DNA from: Serratia rubidaea
GTDB taxonomy: Bacteria; Pseudomonadota; Gammaproteobacteria; Enterobacterales; Enterobacteriaceae
NCBI GenBank assembly: GCA_901472405.1
Contig: LR590463.1
Coordinates: forward strand, 124,001-188,000
DNA length: 64,000 bases
Reading direction: 5' to 3'
Below the pieces are notes generated by a model that searched no databases, was not told the origin of the DNA, and saw only the letters and a program-made list of their open reading frames with translations. Below are positions 21,380 to 28,386 of the stretch, piece by piece (position 1 is the stretch's first letter; every line of letters starts with the position of its first letter). Both the position numbers and the translations under genes were made by a program.

Positions 21380-21714
21380 TGAGAACTGATCAAGAAATTT
21401 ATAATGATATCGGTTCGATCCTGTTCGCTATTGCGCCTGATATCGCATCTAAAGTTATAATGAGGGCAGAACTTTCTCCTGAAAATGACCATTGTAAATG
21501 TGAATTTGACTATGTGAACGCAACTACGGGTGATACGGATTGGTTTTCGGCTGGAGCGCAGGCGAATGGTGATTTATTTGATTTGCTTGTAGAGTTAAGG
21601 GATTATTTTGTAGATAATTTTAAGTCTCAAGAGAAGCCGTTCTGGCATGGTTGTGAAGTAACGGTAAATGTAGAGACCTTAAAGATTAATATTGATTTTA
21701 AATACGACGACTAA
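21379..21714 (+). CDS. Immunity protein, YezG/DUF600 type, for orphan module 3
   Basis: This 111-residue protein has the marks of the YezG/DUF600 family: IYNDIGSILFAIAPDIASKV at the start, then a central CKCEFDYVN strand and FDLLVELRDYF. Members are known partners of endonuclease-type polymorphic toxins, which agrees with the upstream nuclease domain. The ATG shares its A with the toxin stop codon, so translation is coupled. It should bind the nuclease in the cytoplasm. Confidence 0.82.
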   Translation: MRTDQEIYNDIGSILFAIAPDIASKVIMRAELSPENDHCKCEFDYVNATTGDTDWFSAGAQANGDLFDLLVELRDYFVDNFKSQEKPFWHGCEVTVNVETLKINIDFKYDD

Positions 21715-21761
21715 TAAAAAATTCCAGCCCTTGCGGATGGTGTTTTTTACAGATCAGTTAG

Positions 21762-21884
21762 TTACGTATCTTCCGCCAGCCGGACGAGCAGCTGCCCCGG
21801 TGCGGCGAGCACCTCTATCTTTTGGCCGTTGGTAAAGCCCAGCGGCTCGAGCCATTTACCGGTGAGGGTAAGCTGCGGGGCGGG
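21762..21884 (-). pseudogene. Second SymE-like C-terminal remnant
   Basis: The minus strand reads PAPQLTLTGKWLEPLGFTNG, then QKIEVLAAPGQLLVRLAEDT and a stop. It matches the remnant at 16108-16245 closely over the same tail and is cut at nearly the same residue. No start or 5' part is present. On the plus side a different, AT-rich module begins at once. Confidence 0.7.
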
Positions 21885-21941
21885 TTCTGGAACATTTACA
21901 GAGAGGATGAGTGAAGCTCTGAAAAACAAAGAGGTAAAACA

Positions 21942-22172
21942 ATGATGAATAGCAGATGTAGATCTTTCATTGTGTTGCTTTATCTATGTTTTGCTCTTTT
22001 TATCATGTTGTTCATCATCACAATATCGTTCAGTTTGCTTGGTTACTGGATTGTAGGGGGAGAAGATATAATTTCGTTTTTTATTGGTAAGTTATTTACT
22101 TATTTTAAAGTGGCTATTTCTGGGATATTGATAGGTTTTATTTTGTGGTTTTTTCACTATCGGAATATTTAA
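21942..22172 (+). CDS. Small membrane protein, possible immunity protein
   Basis: This 76-residue, very AT-rich protein has two or three hydrophobic segments (about residues 8-37 and 45-71) and almost no soluble part. A ribosome site GAGGTAAAAC precedes ATGATG. A short upstream frame ending ERMSEALKNKEVKQ overlaps its start as ATGA, which resembles the end of a lost toxin. Small membrane proteins of this form protect against pore-forming or membrane-entering toxins; no family is recognised, so the role is an inference. A terminator hairpin follows. Confidence 0.6.
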   Translation: MMNSRCRSFIVLLYLCFALFIMLFIITISFSLLGYWIVGGEDIISFFIGKLFTYFKVAISGILIGFILWFFHYRNI

Positions 22173-22183
22173 GTTAAGAATAA

Positions 22184-22215
22184 TCCCGCTTTCAGCGGCG
22201 GGACTTTGCTTTTTA
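22184..22215 (+). terminator. Hairpin terminator after the small membrane gene
   Basis: TCCCGC (22184-22189) pairs with GCGGGA (22198-22203), followed by CTTTGCTTTTT. Confidence 0.65.
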
Positions 22216-22223
22216 CAATACCT

Positions 22224-22420
22224 TTAAGCTACACCCCCGCAGTGGTAATGGCAGGGGGGGAAAGTGCTGTGATGATAGGGCGTTGGTTGCTCTTTAACAG
22301 CGTAGGGGAAAATGGCGTAACGGGCTGAAAAAGCACGTCTGAGCAAAAAGTTGACACACCGAAAATTCAGCAGGTAGAAAAGATTGTAACACCGAGTTGT
22401 TGTAGACAATAACCACTTAA
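22224..22420 (+). repeat. Diverged third copy of the pre-VENN repeat
   Basis: The segment keeps the same order of landmarks as copies A and B (GTAATG.CAGGGG, a CTCTTTAACAG block, GTTGTTGTAGACAATAA) but with many substitutions and indels. It marks an older module start. At the end the VENN codons read VVVDNN. Confidence 0.6.
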
Positions 22421-22569
22421 GCCTGCCGAATGGGATGATAAATGCTGGTCAGGCTGCTTCTATGCTGGGGCAGTATATGGCGCAAAATGGTGCCTCGGCG
22501 GCAGAAATTGCGCAGGCTGAAGTTTTTTTTGTGGAAGTGTCAGTAAAAATCAAAAATGTTTTGATTTAA
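22396..22569 (+). pseudogene. CdiA pretoxin remnant with a VDNN variant
   Basis: The frame reads VVVDNNHLSLPNGMINAGQA followed by SMLGQYMAQNGASAAEIAQA, a pretoxin-type helical segment like that after VENN in module 1. It then turns into unrelated AT-rich residues (EVFFVEVSVKIKNVLI) and stops. No toxin domain is left. This is the broken start of a fourth orphan module, whose toxin was deleted. Confidence 0.65.
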
Positions 22570-22592
22570 AATTAAATGATAAGGATGTTTAT

Positions 22593-23144
22593 ATGAAATA
22601 TGGTTTAATTTTTATGTTGCCTGCTTTTTTTCTTACTGGATGCTCAGTAGATGTAAGCAGTTCTATGCCTGATTATTTGGGGAGAGATAAAGCTTTCATT
22701 CGAGTAGACAACTCTTTCCAGCCAACGCCTTTTCGATTGGAGAAAATGTTGTCTGATGAAAGGTGTATGAAATCTGAAGGTGTATACGGATTAACATCAA
22801 AAGTTGCTGTTATGGGCATTAAAAGCAGTTATTCTAAAAGAGTAGATGGAGCTGCGCCACCTTCTCAATCATTTTTGAATAGAGGCTATCTTGAGTACTC
22901 TATCCAAGGTGGAAAAGCATATAAAATATGGTGGCGTCACGATGAAAGAAGTATGTATGGTATAGATCTTGGTCGGACATTTTCAAATAGCTTTATGGCT
23001 AAAGATGGACATACCTATGAGATTAAAACAAAAGGTAATGATATCGTTATATACGATGTTTCGGAAGGAAAAGAAGCACCCAGCGTCGAAATTAAAGAGT
23101 GCGCTTATGACGTAACAATGCTGGGTAAAAAAGAATATTTGTAA
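22593..23144 (+). CDS. Lipoprotein of unknown function
   Basis: The 183-residue protein starts at an ATG behind AAGGATG and has a lipoprotein signal (MKYGLIFMLPAFFLTGC, lipobox LTGC, cleavage before Cys17). The residue after Cys is Ser, which predicts transfer to the outer membrane. The mature part has three further Cys residues and many short beta strands. I do not recognise the family. It is as AT-rich as the immunity genes and follows a pretoxin remnant, so it may be an orphan immunity or accessory protein of the CDI island, or an unrelated passenger. Confidence 0.65.
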   Translation: MKYGLIFMLPAFFLTGCSVDVSSSMPDYLGRDKAFIRVDNSFQPTPFRLEKMLSDERCMKSEGVYGLTSKVAVMGIKSSYSKRVDGAAPPSQSFLNRGYLEYSIQGGKAYKIWWRHDERSMYGIDLGRTFSNSFMAKDGHTYEIKTKGNDIVIYDVSEGKEAPSVEIKECAYDVTMLGKKEYL

Positions 23145-23265
23145 CTCTGTAATGGTATTTAATCACTTGTTCTTCTGAGAAAAATTATCTGATCGCCACT
23201 TGAAAGGTTGAATTTCAACTGGCGCATCAGATATTCGAGAGCAGCAAAACTGTGGAAAATTTTTC

Positions 23266-23958
23266 CTATTGTTCGGTGCCAATCAACTGCCACTGGATCG
23301 TCGCGCCGGGCATCATCGCCGCCAACCCCTGGATCAGCGCGTCGCCGGCCTGCTGCAGCGCTTCGGGCGGCATTTCCGGCAGGCTTTCGAGGATAAACCA
23401 CATCAGCGGGCTTTCCACGCTCAGGCGGGTTCTGACGCCCTGGCGCCAGTTCCAGCGCCGGCAGGTGACGCCGGTGTCGTCGCGCCAGACCACTTCGCCC
23501 GCCTCCGGCGTTTCGTGGGCCGGCAACCCCTCTTTTATGGTGTCGAACAGCTCCGTGCCGTCGGCAAGGGTCAGCCGCGGCTGACCGGCGTAGGCAGCCA
23601 AATTCTCGCCGCCAACCGGCACCGCGTAGCGCAGGCTGACCGCGTTGTAGAGATCCACCACCGGGTCAATGGCGGGCATTGCGCCGTCGCGCAGCACGCG
23701 TTTGCGCAGCGCCTGCGCCGAGCAAGGGGTGCGTTTGGGCTTGGTGCCGAATGCCTTGAACACGTTATCCCAGGCCGCCAGATGCGCGTCAGCCCATGCC
23801 GGGCCGCCGGCCGTCACCGCCTGACAGGCCTGTTGCAACGCGGCTTCCCCGATCTCGGGATGGCGCACCGGCGCGGGTTCCACCAGGATGCTCAGCGCCC
23901 GGAAGCCCGGTGCCAGGTGGGTAATCCGGGGATCGATTGACGGGGTGACGGTAGGCAT
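23266..23958 (-). CDS. B3/4 (tRNA-synthetase editing-like) domain protein
   Basis: This 230-residue soluble protein contains the B3/B4 fold shared with the editing part of phenylalanyl-tRNA synthetase beta chain. Typical segments are PAIDPVVDLYNAVSLRYAVP and the following GGEN, then EVVWRDDTGVTCRRWNWRQG. Such stand-alone proteins are widespread in enterobacteria, and some may deal with mischarged tRNA or modified amino acids. The start ATG has AGGATT at the right distance. It diverges from an XRE-cupin regulator 43 bp away, a frequent pairing suggesting that the regulator controls it. The GC-rich codon use returns here, marking the end of the CDI island. Confidence 0.85.
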   Translation of the reverse strand: MPTVTPSIDPRITHLAPGFRALSILVEPAPVRHPEIGEAALQQACQAVTAGGPAWADAHLAAWDNVFKAFGTKPKRTPCSAQALRKRVLRDGAMPAIDPVVDLYNAVSLRYAVPVGGENLAAYAGQPRLTLADGTELFDTIKEGLPAHETPEAGEVVWRDDTGVTCRRWNWRQGVRTRLSVESPLMWFILESLPEMPPEALQQAGDALIQGLAAMMPGATIQWQLIGTEQ

Positions 23959-24001
23959 AGAATAATCCTGTAATGACCAATTTATTGCATACTAGCGACC
24001 A

Positions 24002-24611
24002 ATGACCAAAAAAAGTCAATAAAACGACCGATGCGGGCGCCGATGTCGTTTCGGTAAGCGCCGCCGTCGCCGGGCGCATCCGGGAATTTCGCCGCCAGCA
24101 GAAGCTGTCGCTCGATGAACTGTCGCGCCGCGCCGGCATCAGTAAAGGCATGCTGGTGGAGGTGGAGAAAGCGCAGGCTAACCCCAGCATCGCCATTCTG
24201 TGCAAAATCGCCGCCGCGATGGGGCTGTCCGTCGCCGATATTGTCGACGTCGCCAGTAAACCGCAGGCGCACCTGATCCCACAGCAGGATATTCCCACGC
24301 TGTGGCGCGGGCCGCAGGGCGGCAGCGCCCGGCTGTTGGCCGGCACCAGCGGCCCGGATATGCTGGAGCTTTGGCGTTGGGAGATGCAGCCCGGCGAGCA
24401 CTTCTCTTCAGAGGGCCACCCGGCAGGCACCACGGAACTGCTGCATGTGGAAAGCGGCAGCCTGACCGTGCAGGTCGGCGATGTGTCGCTGCTGGTGCCG
24501 GCAGGCAGCTCCGCCGTCGCCAAAACCGATGTGCCGCACGCATACCGCAACCAGGGCGAGGATGCGCTGGTGTTCACCATGACGGTGATGGAACGCCATA
24601 TTTATCAGTAA
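24002..24611 (+). CDS. XRE-family transcriptional regulator with C-terminal cupin (start frame disrupted)
   Basis: After repair the protein has 202 residues. An N-terminal helix-turn-helix (IREFRRQQKLSLDELSRRAG, ISKGMLVEVEKAQANPS) is followed by a cupin sensor domain (WEMQPGEHFSSEGHPAGTTE, LLHVESGSLTVQVGD). Proteins of this build bind a small ligand in the cupin and repress neighbouring genes. No start codon exists in this frame. The ATG at 24002 lies one base out of frame, and a run of seven A at 24008-24014 would be correct with six (MTKKVNKTTDAG). It probably regulates the divergent B3/4-domain gene. Confidence 0.82.
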
Positions 24612-24620
24612 CCTGATAGC

Positions 24621-24649
24621 ACGACAGCGGCCGCGATGGCCGCTGTCGT
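24621..24649. terminator. Long hairpin after the XRE-cupin gene
   Basis: A perfect 12-bp stem (ACGACAGCGGCC / GGCCGCTGTCGT) closes a five-base loop. No strong T-run follows, so it may stabilise RNA ends or terminate weakly. Confidence 0.6.
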
Positions 24650-24745
24650 CCCCGCTGTTTACCTCTTGTAAAACATTTGGCGATATGTGAACCAGCACTT
24701 TCATCACGATGAACTATAGTTAACCTTCATCACGGAGGGGGAGCT

Positions 24746-25369
24746 ATGCGCTTTATCGTCATCAGGCATGCAGAATCACAGGGAAATCGCGAAGGGATCA
24801 TTCAGGGACAGCATGACAGCCCGGTGACGGCCGACGGCTATCGCCAGATTGCGGCGCTGATGGCGGCGCTGAAAGACACCACGCTGACGCAGATTTTTAG
24901 TTCTCCTTCCGGCCGGGCGATGACCACCGCGCAGGCGCTGGCGGCGCACTGCAAGTGCGTGGTGCGCAGCGATGAGCGCCTCTACGAACAGCATTTCGGC
25001 TGTTATCAGGGCCAGTCCTACCATCAGGCCATCTCCAGTAACCCGGGCGGCTTTGCCCGTATCTTCGCCGGCGAACCGACGGCGACGGCGCCGCAGGGCG
25101 AGTCGGCGCTGCAGGTGGTGCAGCGACTGATGTCCTTTTTCCGCAGTTTTCCCGCCGGCTCCTGCGGCACCGCCGGCGTGGTGACGCACGGCCATGCCAT
25201 TCAGGCTTTGATCTGGCAGCTGCAGGGCGCGAACCCGGGGGAAGAAACCAGTAAGTACAGCCATCTGAGCGGCAGCTATTCGATTATTGACGCCGGCAAC
25301 CAGGGGCTGACGCTGCAGCACTGGGGCATCGCCAGCCATTTACGCGCGCTGCGGCGCTCGCCGATCTGA
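24746..25369 (+). CDS. Histidine phosphatase family protein (phosphoglycerate mutase-like)
   Basis: The 207-residue protein starts with MRFIVIRHAESQGNREG, which contains the catalytic RH-x-x-S-x-x-N motif. Ser-Gly-Arg-Ala in SSPSGRAMTTAQAL binds phosphate, the acid is in DERLYEQHFG, and the second catalytic His is in VVTHGHAIQAL. The family removes phosphate from sugars, nucleotides or proteins; which substrate is used here cannot be told. The ribosome site GGAGGGGGAG is strong. It stands alone, facing the epimerase gene. Confidence 0.88.
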   Translation: MRFIVIRHAESQGNREGIIQGQHDSPVTADGYRQIAALMAALKDTTLTQIFSSPSGRAMTTAQALAAHCKCVVRSDERLYEQHFGCYQGQSYHQAISSNPGGFARIFAGEPTATAPQGESALQVVQRLMSFFRSFPAGSCGTAGVVTHGHAIQALIWQLQGANPGEETSKYSHLSGSYSIIDAGNQGLTLQHWGIASHLRALRRSPI

Positions 25370-25376
25370 ACGGCGT

Positions 25377-26125
25377 TCAGACAAAACCCGATAAACGAAA
25401 CGCGTCATCCTGCGGGTGATAGCCCAGCAGCCGCGAGGTCTCCTCCAGCGACAGCCGTTTGTAGCGGTTGTCGGAGATGCCGTGCACCACCGCATGGTGC
25501 ACGTTGGTCACGCGAATGCAGCGGTCCAGCAGGTCGGCGGCGTCGCGGTGGCTGAGAAAGGCGCTCATGGCGCGGGCGCTGATCTGGCGGCCCGCTTCCA
25601 GCGCACAGAAGTTGGCCAGGCGCACCGACAGCGCAGACAGCCCTTCCTGATGAGCAAAATAGGCGGCGATGCCTTCACCGAACGCCTTACTGGCGCCGTA
25701 CAGGTTTTTCGGCCGCGGCGCGTCGTCCGGGCGCACCTGATAATCCAGCGGATAACCCTCCACCGCCTGCGCGCTGCTGGCGAACACCACGCGCCGGCAG
25801 CCGGCGTCTTTGGCGGCGCGGAAAATATTAAAGGTACCTAGGATATTGTTGTCTTTGAGCGAGCCGCAGAAATCGGCGTTGGGCGAGGGTCGGCGGCCAG
25901 GTGCAGCACGGTGTCGATGCCGTCGCAGGCGCGGCGGCAGGCCTGCAGATCCCGGACGTCGCAGGCGACGATTTCATCATGTGCGCCGATATCGGTCAGG
26001 CGGGCGGTATCGCGCTCCGCCAGCCGCAGCGCATGGCGTCCGGCCACGGCCAGACGATAAACAGTGGCTACCCGGCCTCCGGCGCCGGTTATCAGGATGC
26101 GTCCCATCTCATTACGCAACGTCAT
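25377..26125 (-). CDS. NAD-dependent sugar epimerase/dehydratase-like protein (one frameshift)
   Basis: This is a short-chain dehydrogenase of the extended type, about 249 residues after repair. It shows the nucleotide-binding start ILITGAGGRVATVYR, an acidic CDVRDLQACR segment, HLAAD, the serine in VFASSAQAVEG and the YxxxK catalytic pair in LYGASKAFGEG. The frame breaks at the G-run 25881-25883 (minus-strand CCC should be CCCC); the repaired junction reads ADPRPNADFCGSLKDNN. A nucleotide sugar or sugar acid (uronate dehydrogenase-like) is a likely substrate, but not settled. I chose the ATG at 26125, with AGGG upstream; ATG 26107 is an alternative. Confidence 0.82.
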
Positions 26126-26416
26126 GGCTTTTTATCCCTAAAGCAAATTACGTTGGCTCAGTAATAATCCCATGAAGTATTTTTGTCCAGAATAATATTA
26201 ACAATACTGATGTATGTTATCGATAAGATCGTCAGCGGGGACAGATGATGCGTGGGTGTAAAATATTTCACATACTTATGGACGGAAATAATGCCAACAT
26301 TTGTCAGGAAATGGCGACAAATAGCGCATTTTACCCGGCATTGCTGCGGAAGACGCCTATGGTCAAACGTTCGGCAGGGGATGGTTTGATAATTTTATCT
26401 TATATGTTAGACGCAT
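26126..26416. other. AT-rich intergenic stretch between convergent and divergent promoters
   Basis: The 290 bases hold no gene I accept. An open frame across 26245-26568 overlaps the HD gene and lacks any codon-usage support. The part next to 26125 must contain the epimerase promoter on the minus strand. Confidence 0.4.
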
Positions 26417-27022
26417 TCAGGCGGATGATCGCTCGCTGTCGCGGTAGCGCTGGCGCGCATGCTCAAACCAGCTGGCGGGCACGCTGTGCGGCGGCAGCAG
26501 CAGGGCGGCCAGCCCCTGCTCGACAATATGGTGGGCCTGCCGCCAGAGCCGGCTGTCCCCTTCGGTGAGCACTTCCAGCAGGCGCTGTTTCTCTATCAGG
26601 TAGGTGCGGGCGAAGTGGCTGTCGTAGGTCAGCAGCGAGCGGGTGTTGTCGATCAGGTCCGCCAGCTTGATGGTTTTGGCCTGCGGCGAGGCTTGCGCGC
26701 TGTGGCGGCGGTCGTCATTCTTACGCTGATAGCGGTTGCCGCTGCCGGGGGTGCTGACGTTGGTCAGCATACCGACCAGCTGCGCCACCTGCGGGCCGAA
26801 ATGGCTTTCAAGATCGGCCAGCGTGGTCGGGGTGTCCTCCACCGTGTCGTGCAGCCAGGCCGCCGCCAGCATCTCGTCGGTATGGGGGACGCTGCGGACC
26901 AGCTCCATCACCGCCTGCGGGTGCACAATATAGGGGTCATTGGTGTATTTACGGCGTTGATCGATGGCCGCATGCGCTTTGGTCGCATAGCGACGCGCGC
27001 GTTCTACCAGCGTGGCTGTCAT
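26417..27022 (-). CDS. HD-domain hydrolase of the SpoT/MESH1-like type
   Basis: This 201-residue protein has the metal-binding HD motif WLHDTVEDTPTT, an upstream YIVHPQAVMELV His and the downstream Asp in TIKLADLIDNTRS. These are the marks of the RelA/SpoT hydrolase domain; the synthetase and regulatory domains are absent. Small stand-alone forms can hydrolyse (p)ppGpp or other nucleotides, but the activity here is inferred. A start at 27022 with GGGGAGAACAGG upstream is preferred over the in-frame ATG 48 bases further up. Its end faces the 26126-26416 gap. Confidence 0.82.
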   Translation of the reverse strand: MTATLVERARRYATKAHAAIDQRRKYTNDPYIVHPQAVMELVRSVPHTDEMLAAAWLHDTVEDTPTTLADLESHFGPQVAQLVGMLTNVSTPGSGNRYQRKNDDRRHSAQASPQAKTIKLADLIDNTRSLLTYDSHFARTYLIEKQRLLEVLTEGDSRLWRQAHHIVEQGLAALLLPPHSVPASWFEHARQRYRDSERSSA

Positions 27023-27120
27023 GGCCTGTTCTCCCCGGACGGCGTTCCCATACAGAAAAAAATAGCACAATTGTCGCGCGATAGCTTGCTATTTTATCGT
27101 GTGCTATATATGTTTAAACC

Positions 27121-27581
27121 ATGAAAGATAATCACGCATTTAACGAAAAGAACGCGCTGCAGCTCGATCAACAGATGTGTTTCGCGCTGTATTCGGCAAA
27201 CCTGGCGCTGCATAAGGTGTATCGCAAGCTGCTCAGCCAGCTGGAGCTGACCTATCCGCAATATCTGGTGATGCTGGTGCTGTGGGAGCGGGATGAGATC
27301 ACCGTATCCGATATCGGCGAGCGGCTGTTTCTGGATTCCGCCACGCTGGACGCCGCTGCTGAAGCGTCTGGAGGCCGCCGGGCTGCTGGTGCGCTATCGC
27401 GCCGCCGCCGACGAACGGCAAGGTGATCATCGCGCTGACCGAGGCCGGTCGCGCGCTGCGCGCCAAGGCGCAGTCGGTGCCGGAAGCGGTGATGTGTGCG
27501 TCGGACTGCGGTCTGGAAGAAGTACAGAGCCTGAAGCAGCAGTTGGAAAAACTGCGCGGCAAGCTGCTCGGCCAGGTATAA
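27121..27581 (+). CDS. ohrR: Organic-peroxide-sensing MarR-family repressor OhrR (two frameshifts)
   Basis: The reconstructed protein has about 152 residues. The peroxide-sensing Cys lies in [20 protein letters not shown], the standard place near residue 20. A winged helix follows ([40 protein letters not shown], then [20 protein letters not shown]). Extra bases occur near 27348 and 27420; removing them restores every conserved motif. OhrR represses ohr until its cysteine is oxidised by organic hydroperoxides. The ohr gene follows 159 bp downstream in the same direction, which supports the call. Confidence 0.88.
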
Positions 27582-27740
27582 CGCCGGGCGATAGGCAACA
27601 CGCACGATCGCCGATCGTGCGCTACACTGAAAAGTAGTCCGGCATTTATGTAGTGCACGATTTAATAGTGAACTTAACAGCGTCGCGCCAGCTGTTTGGC
27701 GGGCGATGCCCGTTGGTCAACCCGAAAGAAGGAAACCAAG

Positions 27741-28166
27741 ATGTCTATTGAAAAAGTTGTGTACCGTGCTCATGCGAAAGCCACCGGCGGCCGTGACGGC
27801 CGCGCCACCTCATCCGACGGCGTGTTGGACGTAAAACTGGGCGTGCCGAAGGAGATGGGCGGCGCCGGCGGTGACGTCACCAACCCGGAACAGCTGTTTG
27901 CCGCGGGCTATTCCGCCTGCTTCCTTGGCGCGCTGAAGTTTGTCGCCGCGAAGGAAAAGGTCAAAATTCCTGCCGACGCCGCCATTGAGGGCACGGTGGG
28001 CATCGGGGAAATTCCGAACGGTTTCGGCATTGAAGTGCAGCTGGATATCAGCCTGCCGGGGGTTGAGCGCAGCGTGGCGGAAGCGCTGGTGCAGAAAGCG
28101 CACGTCGTTTGCCCATATTCCAATGCCACCCGCGGCAACATTGATGTTATATTGAACGTGAAATAA
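27741..28166 (+). CDS. ohr: Organic hydroperoxide resistance peroxidase Ohr
   Basis: This 141-residue OsmC/Ohr-family enzyme reduces fatty-acid and other organic hydroperoxides in the cytoplasm, with electrons from lipoylated proteins. The two catalytic cysteines lie in [14 protein letters not shown] and [13 protein letters not shown], and the N-terminal [19 protein letters not shown] is typical. The ATG at 27741 has AGAAGGA upstream and is preferred to an in-frame ATG 45 bases earlier. Expression should depend on OhrR. A terminator follows. Confidence 0.95.
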   Translation: MSIEKVVYRAHAKATGGRDGRATSSDGVLDVKLGVPKEMGGAGGDVTNPEQLFAAGYSACFLGALKFVAAKEKVKIPADAAIEGTVGIGEIPNGFGIEVQLDISLPGVERSVAEALVQKAHVVCPYSNATRGNIDVILNVK

Positions 28167-28183
28167 CGCGTTCGAGCGCTGAC

Positions 28184-28210
28184 AATGGAGGGGAAACCCT
28201 CCATTTTTTT
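28184..28210 (+). terminator. Rho-independent terminator of ohr
   Basis: AATGGAGGG pairs with CCCTCCATT across a four-base loop and is followed by a run of seven T. Confidence 0.92.
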
Positions 28211-28386
28211 GTTTGTTTCTCCCGCCTCGCCCTGCGTCTGAAGCGGCAACACGCCCATTGTTTGAGAATCGTCCTGATTATCGAGCAAAAAATAGGGCTT
28301 ATTGCCGATCGGCTGAACCTGCCGACGCATTGAGTGTCTGAATGGTTTCAGAACAGTTTAAAAGTCCCCCGGAGTTACCGCGTTGC

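Noticed and set aside
26245..26568. Open frame overlapping the HD-hydrolase gene
   Set aside because: It lacks a ribosome site and its second half is antisense to a gene with clear HD motifs.
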